Positions 31,131 to 43,204 are shown, counted from the first letter of the stretch. The stretch is DNA of 48,905 nt from Stemphylium vesicarium (GCA_004380135.1 QXCR01000245.1:1-48905), one strand, 5' to 3'. Numbers and translations: made by a program. Notes: generated by a model not told the origin, from the letters alone.

Positions 31131-33889
31131 TTATAGACTCAACACCCTCGCTTTCCCCTTTCCTTTTCCAATATACCACTCTTCACCTTCACCTTGTCCT
31201 TCTCCCTTTCCTTCTCCCTTTCCTTCCCCTTTTACTTCTCTTTCCCCCTCCCCCTCGCCCAAACACCACCATGCCATATCCTCACCCTCCTCCCTTTCTA
31301 AATCCACAACCCCATCCTCACCCTCACCACCATCTATAAACCCAGAATCCGTTCGCCTTTTCTTCCTCGACCTCGACGGGCCGGCACCGCCACTCCCCAG
31401 CATATCCACGTGCGCATCATACCTCCAGCGCGATGACGACGCCGAAGAAGGGTGAAAGGCAGATACAAGATCCGTCTCTTCTGGGGCGTAGGTGTAGGCG
31501 TAGGTGTTAGGTTGACTTTCATACCGCGGTGGAGGAGGAGGAGGAGTGTTTGCAAGGGTGCTAGGGCTGTCATCGTCATCGTCATCATTATCGTCATCGT
31601 TGTCTAGGACGTGCAGATCTATATCATCGTCATGAACATTTCCGCTGTTTTCCCAGTAGCCTTCTTCAGCTTGGTTCCTCGGCTGCATTGAGCCATGGTG
31701 GGCGGCTATACCTATACGGCGGGCGTGGTCTCGGTGCTGTTGTTGGAGATGCTGCTGCATGTCTTGCTGATGATGGTGTTGGCTCGGCTGTTGGAAATAA
31801 GCTCGTTGCTGCACTTGTTGCTGGGCCTGTTGTTGGGCTTGCTGGGCTTGTTGCTGGATGTGTTGTTGAAGCTTTTGCTGGTGTGCAGAACCAGAGCTCT
31901 GCATCACATGTGTATTGATATTTGGATTCATCGGTTGGCCATGGTTTTGCTGTTGATCTTGATGGTGGGTCAGAAGCGGTGGGCGTGGTACATAGCCTCT
32001 TCGTGCAGCGTGTCCTTGTACCAAGCTTCCTGCCGTTGGCATTTCATCTGGCATCGTAATATCAGCATCCAGTACAACGGGAGACTGCGCGCTTCGTCCG
32101 GGCAGGGAGTCGTGCTGCTGTTGCTTCGGACTCTGTTCGTTCCAGACATGTGACGGATACATGTCGCTTGCGAGGAACCTTGCAATGCGTGCATGCATGT
32201 CCCGTTTCTTCTGTCTCTCCTTTTCAAGATACAAGTGCCAGTAATGAATCAACTCTTTGCGAATCGCCCGGAATGCAATCACGTCTTCTTGCTCGCGCGC
32301 CACCCTGGCTCGGTGCAGGAACGAGTGTTTTCCGTACCGGAATTGCACCTCAGGCACATGTACAGCCAGATCGGTGTAGAAGTTGCGGAACTCGGTGAAC
32401 ATCTTCTGAATGGGTGGGTCTTGGATCATGTTGCTGGAGCCCTCGGAAGATATCAGGCGTTTCCATTCGGCGGTATAGGTATCGAAGTATGGTGTTCCTG
32501 GTGCTAGGACTGGGTTGTCAGTTGGTAGAGAGGGCACGGAGCAGAGCTTAAAGTAGCCATGCGGCGCTGGTCGGATACATCCGGTGCCACGCCTAACTGT
32601 ATACATGGAGTTCATGTCTGGTAGCTCGTTGAATACGCCGCCGAGACTTGGTTGGCGTACATTTCGCAGCCGTTCAAAGGGGCCGAAAAGTAGCTTTGTA
32701 ACAGAGAGTACTTGCTCTTCTTCCCAGTCAAAGTCGGCCAAGCACAGTCGAACCTGAAGCTTATGCAGCTTCTTTGCTTTGGCCAGGATGCCTGATACAA
32801 CCACGGAGATGTAGTCTGAAGTAGTTAGAAGTGTTGTGTTGAGATTAGGACCTGGACCAACCTCTAATGTCGTAGAGCTCCACCTCCTCGTCCCAGCGAG
32901 AATTCATCATCGCATTGGCGGGGTAGTACGGAGGTTGTGGGCCTGAGTGAAACCAGTTCTCCAGCAGTATGTCCACAGTGTAGTTCTTGACAGATGCCCA
33001 TGCAAAACATTTCAAAAACTTCCTCCTCGCGTGGTCTACTTCATCGGCTGAAACATGTGACGACCCATCTTCGCGTCTGGGCTCGAGCAACCGGCGCCCG
33101 CACATGAAGGTACCGTCTTTCCGAACATCGATCTTAAAGGTGATGGTCCGGAACAAGTAATCTTTTACTTCGTCGTGAACCTGGCGTGAGACGCGAAGCA
33201 AGTCTTTAAGTCGCATTGGAAATTTGGATTTCACCATACGACTCGAACGACGAGGCTCACCACGGCTATAGCGTGATATGTATGGATGGAGGTCTTCTTC
33301 GCCCATGTCTTCAGTGAATGGGTGATGTATCACAGCTGCCGAAGAACCTATTGGTTCCGTGGGAATCAGATACTGGTAGATTTCGTGGCGGAGTTCAAGC
33401 GGAAGTTGTTCGAGGAAGTAGCACTATATGTGGGTGTAAGAAATCAGTACATGTCTCACATGCAGTTCGTACAGGGACACTTACAGGGGTTCCAGGGTAG
33501 CCAACGTGATCGTCGCAAAGTTCAAAGTACGGAGGCTTCCATCGGAGAAGCCGGGCACACCGTTCTCCGTCTGGCTGCTTGAACTGACACCACCCCGCAA
33601 GGCTTTGTTGGTCGCGATGAGCAGCGCACGTAGGAAGAAAGGTCGGATGGATTTCTTTTTGCGCTTTTTTACCAATCGCGGCGCTGCATCGAAGATTGGT
33701 CTTCTTGGAATAGCCAGAGCATCGCTTCAGGAAGTTTTCTGGGTCTTTTGCATCGAGGGCAAGCGGGGAAGGCTTTGGAATTGGTGGGGCAAAGTTGACA
33801 ACGAATCGTTCTGGTTCAGGGCTATCTTCGATCTTGATGACTTCGCGAAAGTGTGCAGTCGCAGAAGCCATGGTCGTGGCGGCATTCAA
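31131..33889 (-). CDS. Cys/His-rich, F-box-like, polyQ protein of unknown function
   Basis: Three exons (33485-33889, 32862-33423, 31131-32815) with introns of 61 and 46 bp encode 883 aa. Exon 1 holds two spaced Cys/His units, C57-x10-C68-x19-C88-x2-H91 and C101-x9-C111-x13-C125-x2-H128, likely two zinc sites. Exon 2 opens with FLEQLPLELRHEIYQYLIP, the F-box-like start seen in many dothideomycete proteins. A mixed alpha/beta region follows to about residue 430. After that come a Gln/His-rich stretch (about 590-680), an acidic run and a Gly/Glu/Lys repeat tail (31180-31260). The protein is not recognised beyond this. F-box-like proteins can recruit substrates to SCF ligases; that role is a guess here. 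The CRCR-type N-terminus could bind protein or nucleic acid. Confidence 0.78.
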
Positions 33890-34833
33890 CGCCTGAGAGA
33901 TGATCAGACGATGTGTTGGGTGGTGCCAGTCCCAGCAGCGGAGCCGGCTTCTTATTCGGAATCCTTCGGTGGGCCAAACGAGGTCGATTGATTTATCGAA
34001 GATGAGAAAGATAGCAGCTGATATAGTGGAGAGCTGGTATCGAGTGCGGAGTTAGGAGCTGGCAAACATCATGTGTAATGTCTCTAAGCACATGGGTTAC
34101 ACAGTCGCGAGGAGCTGACCAGCCAAACGCAGCTCACTTGTGTAACGACAGGAGGCCGCCAACTGTACAACAAATCCAACCAGACGTATTTGCACTCTTA
34201 TGCAGTCATTGTTATTTGCACTGGCAATGCGAGAGGGTCGTCCCTCGATGCGTCAGCCGTTGAATGCCCCGCCCTCGTCAAGGGAGCGCCTCCCACTGCA
34301 CCAAGCCTGCTTTAGGCGAAAAGGGACCATTTGCGGGCACGTATCGACAAGCTGCACAATGGTCACCGATGTAAATTCGGAGGACTTGGGTGGTCTAGAT
34401 GATGGGGCAGCTGTATACCTCTAGCCAACACTCTATTCCCAATGTGTTTAGTTTTATCGGCGGGTCAGGGCAATGGGGCCGAGTTCGTGACGATCCGTGG
34501 AGAGCATCACCCACTAGCTGAGACCCTGCGACTGCACCTTGGCTACCCGTGCAGCGCCCTACTAGATGAAACAAAAGCACTAGCAAATGGAGGGTATGGG
34601 TAGCATGCGAAAGGTAGCTGATGCACCGACTTCTGCTGATGCTCGGCGTCGTCAAGGATACACCAAGTTCTGAAAAGGAGGCTGAGTGACGGCCTGCAGC
34701 TCGTCTCACACTGACCGACCGGACATCAGCGGCTTTGCTTGGCCCTGCTTTGGCCTCACTTCGTACCTGGGCGAAGCACTGCGCGATATAACTCCTATCC
34801 GCAGACAACATCACCCGCGGACTATGCAACACC
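33890..34833. other. Divergent intergenic region
   Basis: About 940 bp between the Cys-rich gene (-) and the small tail-anchored gene (+), presumably both promoters. No gene seen. Confidence 0.55.
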
Positions 34834-35236
34834 ATGTCAGAAGAGGTAGGCGGTCGGATCTGGAGCCTGTGGACGCCCATGATGCTAATGTTTACCCCAG
34901 GCTAGCCCGTTCGCGAGCCACTCACCACCACCAAAGCCTTCTTTCGAACAGGCCGTATATGGGAGTTTCGATCCCCCAAGCTCCTCTCACGACTCTGGCG
35001 TCGAGGTCAGCCCAACCGATCCTCAGCAACGAGGCTTTCCACCACGCCAACGCTACTACATCACCCCACCAAACATAAATGGACATGGACGGAGAGTTCT
35101 CGCCCATAGAACAGTGCCGCACTTGATCGGAGCGGTCCTTGTTCTCGCAGTATTCGCATGGGGAGTATGCGCTGCTATATTCGCGTACCCGGTGTTGGGT
35201 GGACATGCGCATTCCAGGCCGGGGCATAAAGGATGA
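34834..35236 (+). CDS. Small C-terminally anchored membrane protein, unrecognised
   Basis: Reconstructed from a 12-nt first exon (34834-34845, MSEE) and exon 34901-35236, split by a 55-bp intron with a GTAGGC donor, a CTAAT branch and a CCCCAG acceptor. The product is 115 aa. The second exon is open for 111 codons with normal coding composition. Residues about 5-70 are Pro/Ser-rich and soluble. A hydrophobic helix, HLIGAVLVLAVFAWGVCAAIF, lies near residues 78-98 and is followed by a short His/Arg-rich tail. This is a tail-anchored layout. I do not recognise the family. The first exon is the weak point, since the donor is not a perfect consensus and another upstream exon is possible. Confidence 0.58.
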
Positions 35237-35723
35237 GGGTGAGGGCATCAGGTGTTTTCTGCTAGCCGCGTGTTACATGCAACTGTGGATTCGAAATCTG
35301 TCCAAGATGAGCTGATTCCAACGAGAGTCGCGACAGGATGGACTTGATTACCTTTACATTAATCATCTTTACCTTGATTACTTGCGCCTCCTCACCTATA
35401 CTTTGATTATCGATCTGCTGACTGCGTATATACTAGTCACTAATACATTATTTGCAGTTACACCAGATGCTTAAATGTCGGTCGCCTATACATTGATGAT
35501 GTCGCTATTGATACAGCTAGCGCAACGGCCGGCTAGCTAGGCGGGGGAAGATACCTCGGTCCAACGCGCGCGCGCGAGCTTACCCTCCAACATCCTAACA
35601 GTGAAGATGTAACATCCTCACTTGCAATTAAAGGGGCCTCGAGCTATTCTGAGCCATCTTTTAACCTTCACAAAACTTACATCTGCGCCTCCACACACTG
35701 CAGTCCGTAGACGCCATATCAAC
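35237..35723. promoter_or_regulatory. Upstream region of the enoyl-CoA hydratase gene
   Basis: 487 bp. It contains two near-copies of TTGATTACCTTTA-like sequence (35344-35385) and a short (CG)n run at 35567-35578. No gene seen. Confidence 0.5.
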
Positions 35724-36622
35724 ATGTCGTCCGTCAAACCCCAAACCACTCCGCCTTCGACCTCGCACGTCCTCCTTTCGTATCCCGCCGATTATGTCCT
35801 CCTAGTCACCATCAACCGCGAGAAACAAATGAACAGCATCCCCTTCGAAGGACACCTCGAGATGGGTCAAGTGTTCGACTGGTTCGACCACGAGCCCAAC
35901 CTCCGCGTCGCCATCATCACGGGAACCGGCAAGAAAAGCTTCTGCGCCGGACAAGATCTTATACAATTGGGAAAGATTAGAAGTGGAGAGTTGAAGGCCA
36001 GTCCGGGACTCATGAGACATCCCTTGAGCGGGTTCGGGGGGTTGAGCAGGAGAATGGGCAAGAAGCCGGTGATTGCAGCTGTCAATGGGTTTGCGCTGGG
36101 AGGTGGCTTTGAGATTGTCTTGGGCTGGTATGTTGCAGAGGATGGTCTTTATCAAGGATTGAGTATTAACAATCTCACAGTGACATGGTCGTAGCAGCAC
36201 CGCATGCAACGTTTGGTCTCCCAGAAGCCCTCCGCGGTATTTTCGCTGGTGCCGGAGGCCCACCACGTCTAGTCCGTAATGCCGGCCTACCTATCGCGTC
36301 TGAAATAGCCTTGACAGGGAGGCCGATCACCGCACAAAGGGCCAAAGAGCTCAACCTCGTGAATCGCATATCGCCATCATCAGAGACGGTTGTAGACGAG
36401 GCGCTGAAGTTGGCAAATGAGATTGCCGCCATCTCGCCAGACTCCGCAATCGTCACGAGAGCGGCTTTGAAGGAGGCTTGGGAAACTGCAAGCGTCGAGC
36501 GTGCTACACAATTGACCATTGAGCAATACGGTCACAGTCTCAATGCGGGTGAGAATGCTCTAGAGGGACTGAAGGCTTTTGCCGAGAAACGGAAACCAAA
36601 CTGGCAACCCTCGAAGCTCTAG
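35724..36622 (+). CDS. Peroxisomal enoyl-CoA hydratase/isomerase family protein
   Basis: Exons 35724-36127 and 36181-36622 (53-bp intron, GTATGT...CTCACAG) encode 281 aa, normal for a crotonase. The oxyanion-hole segments are SFCAGQDLIQLG and NGFALGGGFEIVLGCDMVVA, the latter crossing the intron. The acidic residue usually used in catalysis is in FGLPEALRGIFAGAGG. The C-terminus is PSKL, a canonical SKL peroxisomal targeting signal (PTS1), so it should act in peroxisomes, probably in fatty-acid or side-chain beta-oxidation. The exact reaction (hydratase, isomerase or carnitinyl-CoA dehydratase-like) cannot be read from motifs alone. The ATG at 35724 follows an AAC context and gives a direct domain start. 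Confidence 0.93.
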
Positions 36623-37169
36623 TCTGTATGTAGACGACTCGGCACATATGACGATAGTTCTGGAGCTGTTGTCAATCTTTTTATCAAACACATGAATAAA
36701 GTCTTGATTTACAGTATTTATACCGGTGGCTGAATAACCAAGACTTGCAAAGTGGACCAAACTTCGTCCGTCGCCGCTCTCTCCAAGCGGGCTTCGGTAA
36801 CGTTTTTCCCTTGCAGCCGACGTCAACTGACGATTTCGCCCTCCCTCGGAGCCAATGGCTAGACAACAAGCTTTTTCGAGCCACTTACCCAAACCAAAGC
36901 TGGTTAGCATGGCTCACAGGAAGAGCATCGCGACCTACCCCAGAGCCCCACCTGCCCCGCATTACAACATGCGAATAGCGCCAATTGAGCATCTTGGAGG
37001 ATACCGCCGTTTGGAAGACTCCCTCGGTAGGCGCAAACATGGCCGATTATATGGGGGACCTGGTCGCAGAGACCCAGTCGACTCGGCTACTTCGACCTCG
37101 TTATCACAGATTTTCTGATTGCTGACTATTCCTACGCGATTCATCCTTGACATTATACCACACTTGATC
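36623..37169. other. Intergenic region, enoyl-CoA hydratase to bZIP gene
   Basis: 547 bp holding a 3' UTR and the bZIP promoter. No gene seen. Confidence 0.55.
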
Positions 37170-39198
37170 ATGGTCAATCGCCAAGCTAGTGACGCCGCCG
37201 CCGCACCACCACCACCACCACCGCAGACACCCATCGCGCCGGTCATCAAGCGAAAGCGCCGCGCCTCCTGTCTCGGCGAGCAAGAGCGTCGCGAACGGAA
37301 ACGCGCGATTGACCGCGAAGCGCAACGCTCACTGCGAGAAAAGACAAAGACGCACATCGCCGAGCTTGAGCGGACTATAGACATTCTCCGACGCCAGGAT
37401 CGGAATGGCGCGACGGCGAGTTTACTCTCTGAGATTGAGGGTTTGAGAGCGGAGAACGAGCGGTTGAGGGATGTGATTGATAGTGTTAAGAGCGTTGTTG
37501 GCAATGACTTTCAGGCAAGAAGTACTGCGCCAGCAGCCGGTGCAGCGAATGGTGGCCAAGGCGAGAACAATTCGCCTCCTGTAGCGACCGGTGTTGTTGG
37601 TACGCATTACTTTCGGTTCCCCCTCCTCGCCTTGGGTCCTGAGATGGTGATGGCGATGGCGATGGCTCACTCCAGAATGGCAGGTCAGACATCGCCCAAG
37701 TCACGCAGCAGTTCTTTGAAGGGGAAGAGACGCTCGCCGCGCATCCATGACGACCAGCCAACGGCGTCTTTTCATCAACCGGCCGTGGTGGCACGACGGT
37801 TAGATCTCGATGGCATGACTGTTATGACAGACGCCGACGCACCAGCCACCGCAGATGGCAACGCAAACATGGACATTGCGTTTTCACCTCTCCCCGAAAG
37901 TCCAGAGGAAAGAGAAGAACAAGAGGAAGAAGAAGGAGAAGAAATCGAGGAATTGCCATGGGATGACGCCCCAGCAACAGCAACATGGGCGCCAATGATG
38001 GAAGAGGTAAATATCTGAACCTAGCCTTTTCTCTTGTCTCTATCTCTCTTGATAGCAGTGGTTAATACTCACCCCCAAGATCTTCGGCCCAAACTGGCGT
38101 TGTCCCTCCCCCACCATTCTCCACATCGGCAACCCGGATAACCCGAGCTCTTCTCCTTCTGGAGCAATGTGTCCGATCTGGATCAAGTCCAACGAGCTCT
38201 TTGGTAAAGTATTTAGTTATGCGTCTCGCAACACATCTACTTCTACTTGTACCCCTGCTCTCGCCTCTGCATATACTTCGTCAGCTGCCTATTTCGCTCG
38301 TTCCAATACCCTCACAACACACTCCGCGACAGTAGCAGCAGCAGAAGAGGCAGGCCTGTTGTACCAGGGCATCGCGCACGGCTGGGATGTTCTAGACGGG
38401 GAGTGGCAGCACAGCCCTGCGCTGAGTATATTGAAGGAAGTTGATGAATTGCTGTTTTGCCATTTGCCTAATATTGAACGGCTGGCTGTTGCGTATAAGA
38501 GTTTTAAACTGCTCAAGTACTATCTCAACGCTTCAAAAACTGAACTCGACAAAGTCCCCGATTGGCTTAGACCTAGGTAAATTTCCCCTCGACATTACGC
38601 ATCTCTCGTCTCCTGCTCTCCCTCCTCCTCCCCTCTTCTTCTTCTCCCTCCCTCCTACCTCTTTGTCCACACCATCCCATCCACCCGTCCTCGAAGAAAG
38701 AAAGAAAGAAAAACTAACTCCTCCTCTTTTTTCCTGCGCAGTTTCTCCCAAGCCTCAACATCCCACCCCATCGCCGTCGATTTCTTCGCCTGGCCCACGC
38801 TGCGGTCTCGCCTCTTGCACGCTCACACCACCATCTGTGCCACGAGTGCGCTATCGTGCTGCTACTCGCGGTATCTGCGCTTTGACTGGCCGTTTGCGTT
38901 TGAAGATGCTTTTTTCTGCGACGATCAAGGGAGCGGTAGCGACCCATGGAAGGGCAGCAGCGGTAGTGGCGAGCTTGGGAAGAGAAGTAGCGGGGAGCTG
39001 GATGGGGGCGGTGGCAGAGAAGAGGATGTTAGGCAAGGAAAAGCGAGTGCGAGTAAGAGGAGGTACTACCCCAGTCCGCTATTCGAGCGGTATCATGGCG
39101 ATCTACGGTATTGGCGCGTAGATGACATGTTTTATGAGACTTTCCCTGAGATGAGGGGCGATATTGAGGGCGATCGCCGGCGAAGGGGGAGTGGATGA
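37170..39198 (+). CDS. bZIP transcription factor with DUF3425 domain
   Basis: Three exons (37170-38006, 38080-38576, 38742-39198) with introns of 73 and 165 bp encode 596 aa. The basic region is at residues 38-60 (QERRERKRAIDREAQRSLRE), followed by a leucine-zipper-like coil to about 108 (IAELERTIDIL...LRAENERLRDVI). An acidic, low-complexity middle (about 250-280) follows. The C-terminal half is a fungal DUF3425 domain: IFGPNWRCP, then WLRP-SFSQASTSHPIAVDFFAWPTLRSRL across the second junction, and a C-terminal Tyr/Asp-rich end. Proteins of this kind are fungus-specific regulators, often of stress or secondary metabolism; targets here are unknown. The join at 38576/38742 is supported by the match to the DUF3425 core. 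Confidence 0.88.
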
Positions 39199-39661
39199 GA
39201 CTGGGATTGTAATTGTGATGATAATTGGAGCGGAGAAGTGAAATGGTTGTTTCGTCCCAGCGGTTCTTTTCTCGCATTAGTGATATCGAAGGTAACGCTT
39301 TGGAAATCTTTTTGAACGTGGGTTTGCTACATGTGAGGATGCCAGGGCGGTGATGCAGATGAGCAGATGTCGTGTCATGAGATACCTCTCTGCTTTCTTT
39401 CTGGAAAAGAGTAAGCAGCGTGCGCTCGGATACTTTTCCCTTTTTTCTCTTTTCGGGAATCGCGTAGGGTTGATTGGGTGTGGCTGGCGGTTACAAGGTA
39501 GGCATCGGGGGTATAATAAGAGTGGTAGTGGCAGAGCCTGACAAATACAGATTGTAAGAATTAAACATTTTCATTCGCGTACAACGCATTATGTATGCTA
39601 CAGCAACTCTATCATTCATCTCGTGATCACACCACCATCCCCTGTATCCGCCAGCCACCAT
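39199..39661. other. Convergent intergenic region, bZIP / alkaline phosphatase
   Basis: 463 bp of 3' UTR-type sequence between convergent genes. No gene seen. Confidence 0.6.
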
Positions 39662-42077
39662 CTACTTATCCTCAGCAGCGGGCGGCTCTCCCCTTCCGAG
39701 ACCAAAGCACTCAGCCATGTTGTAAAAGATATCGATGCTGTTAAAGGTGCCTTGGAACAATTCCTGGCAAGGCCCCATAGCGTAAATAGGTACGTCAGTA
39801 AGCGAATGCACACCCTGGCTATTCTCCACAGGAAGTGTTCCGTTGAGCACAATACCACCCTCGTTATCCTCAGGATTGACGTAGTAATCGTCGCTGTCCT
39901 CCTCGACTTCAACAGCCGGCTCCCTAGGGCCTTGCTTATGGACCTTCCAGCTCTCGCGACGATCCGGGTCGGCCATCAGGCCCTGGAAGAGCGTGTATCG
40001 CGGATCCCAGTTTGAGGGGAAGTTGGAAGACCCGTAGGTCAGGTTACCAGTGTTGATGTACTGAGACTCACCAGATTGCTCGTACGTGCCGACGGCGTCG
40101 CGCTTCTTGCGGTCTACGTCCTGAGCAGCGAGGTAGTGCGTGTCGACGGAGCCCATGACGTCGAAGCCGTGGCCGTGGTCAGCGGTGACGAGGACCAGGG
40201 TTTCCTTGAGGCAGTCGGTCGAGTTTAGGTGCTCGATTGTCGCTTTGACTGTGTCGTCGAGTTCGAGGAGTTCGCCGAGCGCGCGGTCGTAGTCGAGTGC
40301 GTGCATCATCTTGTCGATGCTGGCCGCTTCCGACATGAGGAGCCAGCCGGCGTCGCCGGAGCGCGCCTTGAGGATGTCGATGGCTTTGAGTGTCATCTCC
40401 TTGAGACCGGGCTGGTCGAGCGCGGGGGTTCCGTCGCCGGTGGGGGAGAGTGATTGGTTGAGGTTGTCGCGGTAAACGTTGCGGTCGAGCCACTTGGCCA
40501 TGTTGGACGTAGTGAAGATACCGAGAGCCTTTTCCTCAGAGCTGGCGGCCAAGAGCGCGGTGCGGTTGTGGATGATTTGGTAATCCTGTGCCGCGAACTC
40601 GTCGTAGTAGTTTCTGTCCTCGTAGGTTTCACCGCCGAGTTCAGAGGGGTAAAATTGCTCACCGCCACCGCCGAAGATTACGTCGATGGGAGTCTTGGAC
40701 CAGGTATAATTTTGGATTCCGTTCAGGTAGGTGTCCACGATGGCTCCGTACTCGCTACGAGCGCGGGTGTGGGATACCAATGCGGCGGGAGTGGCATCAG
40801 CGATATATGCTGTAGATACGATTCCGATATGTCCTCCAGTCAAACGGTGGAAGATCTCGGCGATAGACTCGACCTTGGGGTCGTCGAATGCGTCTTCGCT
40901 GCTGTCGGCGTAGACGTTCAGGGCGTTGACTGAGCTCTTGTGGCCGGTGTTGAGAGCAGCAGCGGAGTTGGCAGAGTCGGTGATGAAGCTGTCAATTGAA
41001 TGGGTCATCTGATGGCCAACAATGGGGAATTTGTCCATGGCCATGGTCGATTGGTACTTTCCGTTGATGGATTTGTGTCCTATCAACCTCGCGGCGGTGA
41101 TCTACATGATGTTAGCACATCTATGACATCAATTATGGATTCAGAAACTCACCATGTTGGTGGTCATACCATCTCCAATGAATAGGATGATATTCTTTGC
41201 TTTGCGCTCCTCAGCCAGGTCGCGGACGTTCCATGTGGCTTCAGTCTTGGAGCCATTGTTGTAGTTGAGAGTGGCGGTATACTCGCCTGGCTCGTAGAGA
41301 GCGATACGACGGTAGGCCTTGGCTGCAACGTTGACGAAAGAAGGCTTCTCTGCGTCGCGAGCGAAGAGATCTGAATATTTGTCAGTTGCGTGAATAATAT
41401 GGCACATGACCAAGTCTCCCCCATGAATTGACACTCAGATCGGACGCCAACGAACTCAACCCCGGGAAAGAGATACATGCCTTCATAGTATGTGAAGTTC
41501 CACTTCTCAAGCTCAGGCTCTTCGAGATTGAAGTACTCGGTCACTGGCTTCGCTTCTCCACCCTTCTTGCCCACCGTAAAGGTGAACTGTTCGTCTAGCG
41601 GGAGACCAATGAATTCAGAGCCATTCCTGGGCTGGTGGACTTCCAGACGGATGTCAAAGTATTGGCCGGCGAGAAAGTCAGCCCTGGGCGGTTGATTAGC
41701 AATTGACCTTGGAGGCTCTCAAGAGTATATGCGCAAAAAGCCCGTCCTTCGAATTGTTCACCGAAAATGAAGTGCAGTGCATCCAAGATATGCAGCAGCC
41801 CATGCATTCCTCTAGTAAAAACGAGCGTATATGACCAGCGTACATGGCCATGTCCTGCGTACAACACTTCGGGCTTATTGTCCTAGCTTGACCGAGAAGA
41901 TTACTCACTGATCCGGAGGGAAAACGCAACCTTCAATAATGTTAACAATAGCCCATCTTTCCAAGAACTGATAAACGTACCAAGCGTTGGGCAAGCCCCG
42001 AGACGGCGAAATGTCTGCGCAGAGACAGAGCCCACCAAAAGGGCTGCTGCCACGACAGCGGAGCATGTACACTTCAT
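39662..42077 (-). CDS. Secreted alkaline phosphatase
   Basis: Five exons (41981-42077, 41909-41930, 41433-41683, 41153-41370, 39662-41101) with introns of 50, 225, 62 and 51 bp encode 675 aa. The N-terminus MKCTCSAVVAAALLVGSVSAQ is a clear signal peptide. A fungal N-terminal domain (CVFPPDQADFLAGQYFDIRLEVH) precedes the phosphatase fold. Motifs: metal ligand Asp190 in LFIGDGM, nucleophile Ser239 in TDSANSAAALNTG, and the C-terminal VLVTADHGHGFDVMGS with more metal ligands. Several N-x-S/T sites suggest glycosylation. The second exon is only 22 nt. The enzyme frees phosphate from monoesters outside the cell; no phosphate-response site was verified. It is divergent from the photolyase gene. Confidence 0.93.
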
Positions 42078-42806
42078 GGCGAACGCGATTGAGAGATTGA
42101 CTGTTGCACAAGACTCTCAAGAGGTGCGATGAACCGAAAATTTGGGAAGATGTACATTGGACTTTTATAAGCTTGAAAAAAGCTCCCCTGTCCCGCGGAC
42201 ATGGTGCAGAACCAATTCTACTGTAGCCTGCACATCGCAATACTAGGGTCTGCATACAATACCCGCGGCATGCTTTCCTGTGCAGAACAATGTGCGTTCA
42301 GCCGTCCTCGTGCGATAACGCAGCGCTCTTACTGCTCGAGAGGACGAATCCAGTTCCCTGGGCCTGTCCCCATCCGCTGGCCTGGTCCGCGCCACGAGCC
42401 AATGTCATCATCGAATACCCTGACGAGCTGCCTGATTGGGATAGACGTCCACGTTCATGCCAGTTGATGAAGGCCGGAGGATTGGGACTTGGCATTGCTC
42501 GGGATTGCTTGGCATCACGTTGTGGTCAGCTGTAGTCTGATTCGCTGAACATGCGTTCGTTGTGGAATAAATGTCGGTATCCCCGCGCAAGTGTCAGCTT
42601 GGCGACAGACGCTTGGGGTTCAGCTGGGAAATGTGCCGCATGCTGTGTGCCCCAGATGTTGCGCTTCCATTCGTTCTGCGGTCGATGGCCTACGGGACGG
42701 GTTGAAAAAGCTTTACCAGCCTATGCTTTGCACGGATGTGATGCCGGCGGTGGGATGACAAGGGTAATGGTGCGATGGGATGGGGGTTGGAACAGTTAAG
42801 TCGGCA

Positions 42807-42817
42807 GCCGACGTCAC
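42807..42817. repeat. GCCGACGTCAC copy 1, CRE-like
   Basis: Contains GACGTCA, a bZIP/CRE-type core, overlapping an E-box CACGTG. An identical 11-mer occurs at 43205. Confidence 0.6.
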
Positions 42818-43096
42818 GTGTTGGGGTTCGTCGCCTGAACCGTGGTACCAACCTCCTGCCACTGTCATGTCATCCAGCAAAACACCAGCGCTGCAACATC
42901 CGCCTTGCGCAAGCTACATAGATTGGCTTGGTACGGAAGATCTAGCGTATCCTGATAGATGGGCGACTGTCGCGTGCTCTTCACAAATCTCGAGCGCCGT
43001 CCAAAACCCCCGAAATGTCACGCATCAGATGCAGCCTTAGGAGACCCATATCCCAGCCAGCGGATACAGATCGCATATTACAGCGGGAACCAGGGA

Positions 43097-43142
43097 GATC
43101 GTCAGATCTCGCATCTGAAACGATGATAGCGATGGCTTCGAT
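43097..43142 (+). promoter_or_regulatory. Candidate White-collar light-response element upstream of the photolyase
   Basis: GATC occurs at 43097-43100 and 43105-43108. CGAT occurs at 43121, 43130 and 43139, exactly 9 bp apart. Arms ATCGTCAGAT (43098) and ATCTGAAACGAT (43113) form an imperfect palindrome. The cluster ends 148 bp before the first photolyase ATG. Light-response elements bound by the fungal White-collar complex consist of paired GATC/CGAT repeats, and fungal photolyase genes are known light targets. Binding here is inferred. Confidence 0.45.
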
Positions 43143-43204
43143 TGGGTTTCGATGCCCGCTGTCCATCATGGTGTGGCCTTGATCGGCTCTAGTTTGAGTG
43201 GTCC

